Made by a program: the position numbers and the translations under genes. Below, piece by piece: positions 5,551 through 5,730 of a stretch of DNA of 5,730 bases. The DNA is from an uncultured Collinsella sp. (lineage in GTDB: Bacteria; Actinomycetota; Coriobacteriia; Coriobacteriales; Coriobacteriaceae): NCBI GenBank assembly GCA_900549335.1, contig UROJ01000101.1, forward strand, positions 1 to 5,730. Direction: 5' to 3'. Numbering within the stretch: position 1 is the stretch's first letter; every line of letters begins with the position of its first letter. The notes under the pieces are model-generated. The model was not told the DNA's origin and did not search any database. It was given only the letters and a program-made list of their open reading frames with translations.

Positions 5551-5730
5551 TTACAGATGAACATCGGGATCGAGCATTTGAGCGCTCACGCGCATGGATG
5601 ACGCCAAGTTTTGGAACGTTTCCAGCCGTAGGCTGTCGATCTGCCCGGCGTCCTCGGCCTCGCGAACGGCGCAGCCCGGCTCATGGGTATGTGTGCAATC
5701 GCCAAACCGGCACGCGCGCGATGCCTCGAC
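5551..5730 (-). CDS. rsgA: Ribosome small subunit-dependent GTPase RsgA, C-terminal end (cut by window edge)
   Basis: Last 59 codons of a gene entering from the right edge, ending in TAA. RsgA (YjeQ) is a circularly permuted GTPase that checks late 30S ribosomal subunit assembly in the cytoplasm. The visible part contains its C-terminal zinc-binding motif: CRFGDCTHTHEPGC, that is Cys-x4-Cys-x-His-x5-Cys, followed by AVREAEDAGQIDSLRLETFQ, the family's closing helix. Spacing of the four zinc ligands is exactly that of the family. The OB-fold and GTPase domains lie outside the window. A hairpin terminator follows 18 nt downstream, so it is a separate transcription unit from the pilus cluster. 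The neighbouring position says nothing about pilus function. Confidence 0.93.
   Translation of the reverse strand, partial: VEASRACRFGDCTHTHEPGCAVREAEDAGQIDSLRLETFQNLASSMRVSAQMLDPDVHL

Noticed and set aside
1..5730. CRISPR array, insertion sequence, tRNA, rRNA or prophage genes
   Set aside because: No regular spaced repeats, transposase or integrase motifs, terminal inverted repeats or tRNA-like cloverleaf were seen; the window is fully accounted for by the tad genes, rsgA and one intergenic region.

Overview
The window is GC-rich (about 60 percent or more by eye), and every gene I can support lies on the minus strand. It holds most of a Tad/Flp (type IVc) pilus locus of a Gram-positive type. 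In transcription order, right to left: cpaB/rcpC, tadZ (cpaE), tadA (cpaF), tadB, tadC, and the first 39 codons of a probable Flp pilin that runs off the left edge. The end of an rsgA gene enters from the right edge and is closed by a strong intrinsic terminator. The absence of a secretin, together with GC content and codon use, suggests a monoderm high-GC Gram-positive. Coriobacteriia (Collinsella/Olsenella-like) is my best guess, but that is inference, not proof.

Layout. 5551-5730: 3' end of rsgA, a 30S ribosome-maturation GTPase, with its zinc motif visible. 5499-5532: rsgA terminator. 5299-5498: about 200 bp of non-coding DNA, the presumed control region of the tad operon. It contains four exact GTCAGC/GCTGAC units, a perfect 11-bp inverted repeat and a separate 22-bp palindrome. 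4639-5298: cpaB. 2990-4639: tadZ. 1665-2993: tadA. 766-1692: tadB. 128-769: tadC. 1-117: flp (partial).

The five complete tad genes form one tightly packed unit. Neighbouring reading frames overlap by 1, 4, 28 and 4 nt, and only 10 nt separate tadC from the pilin gene. I see no internal terminator, so one transcript with translational coupling is likely. In the established Tad model, TadA is the cytoplasmic hexameric ATPase, TadB and TadC form the inner-membrane platform that it drives, TadZ is a ParA/MinD-like protein that positions the machine, and CpaB/RcpC is a membrane-anchored SAF-domain accessory protein. Flp is the pilin subunit, processed by a prepilin peptidase that is not in this window.

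This is a recognisable system rather than a new one. The points worth a second look are the repeat cluster upstream of cpaB, a TadZ with a long disordered linker and a non-canonical P-loop, an unusually short TadC, and the pilin gene at the distal end of the cluster. The longer plus-strand reading frames are antisense shadows of these genes.
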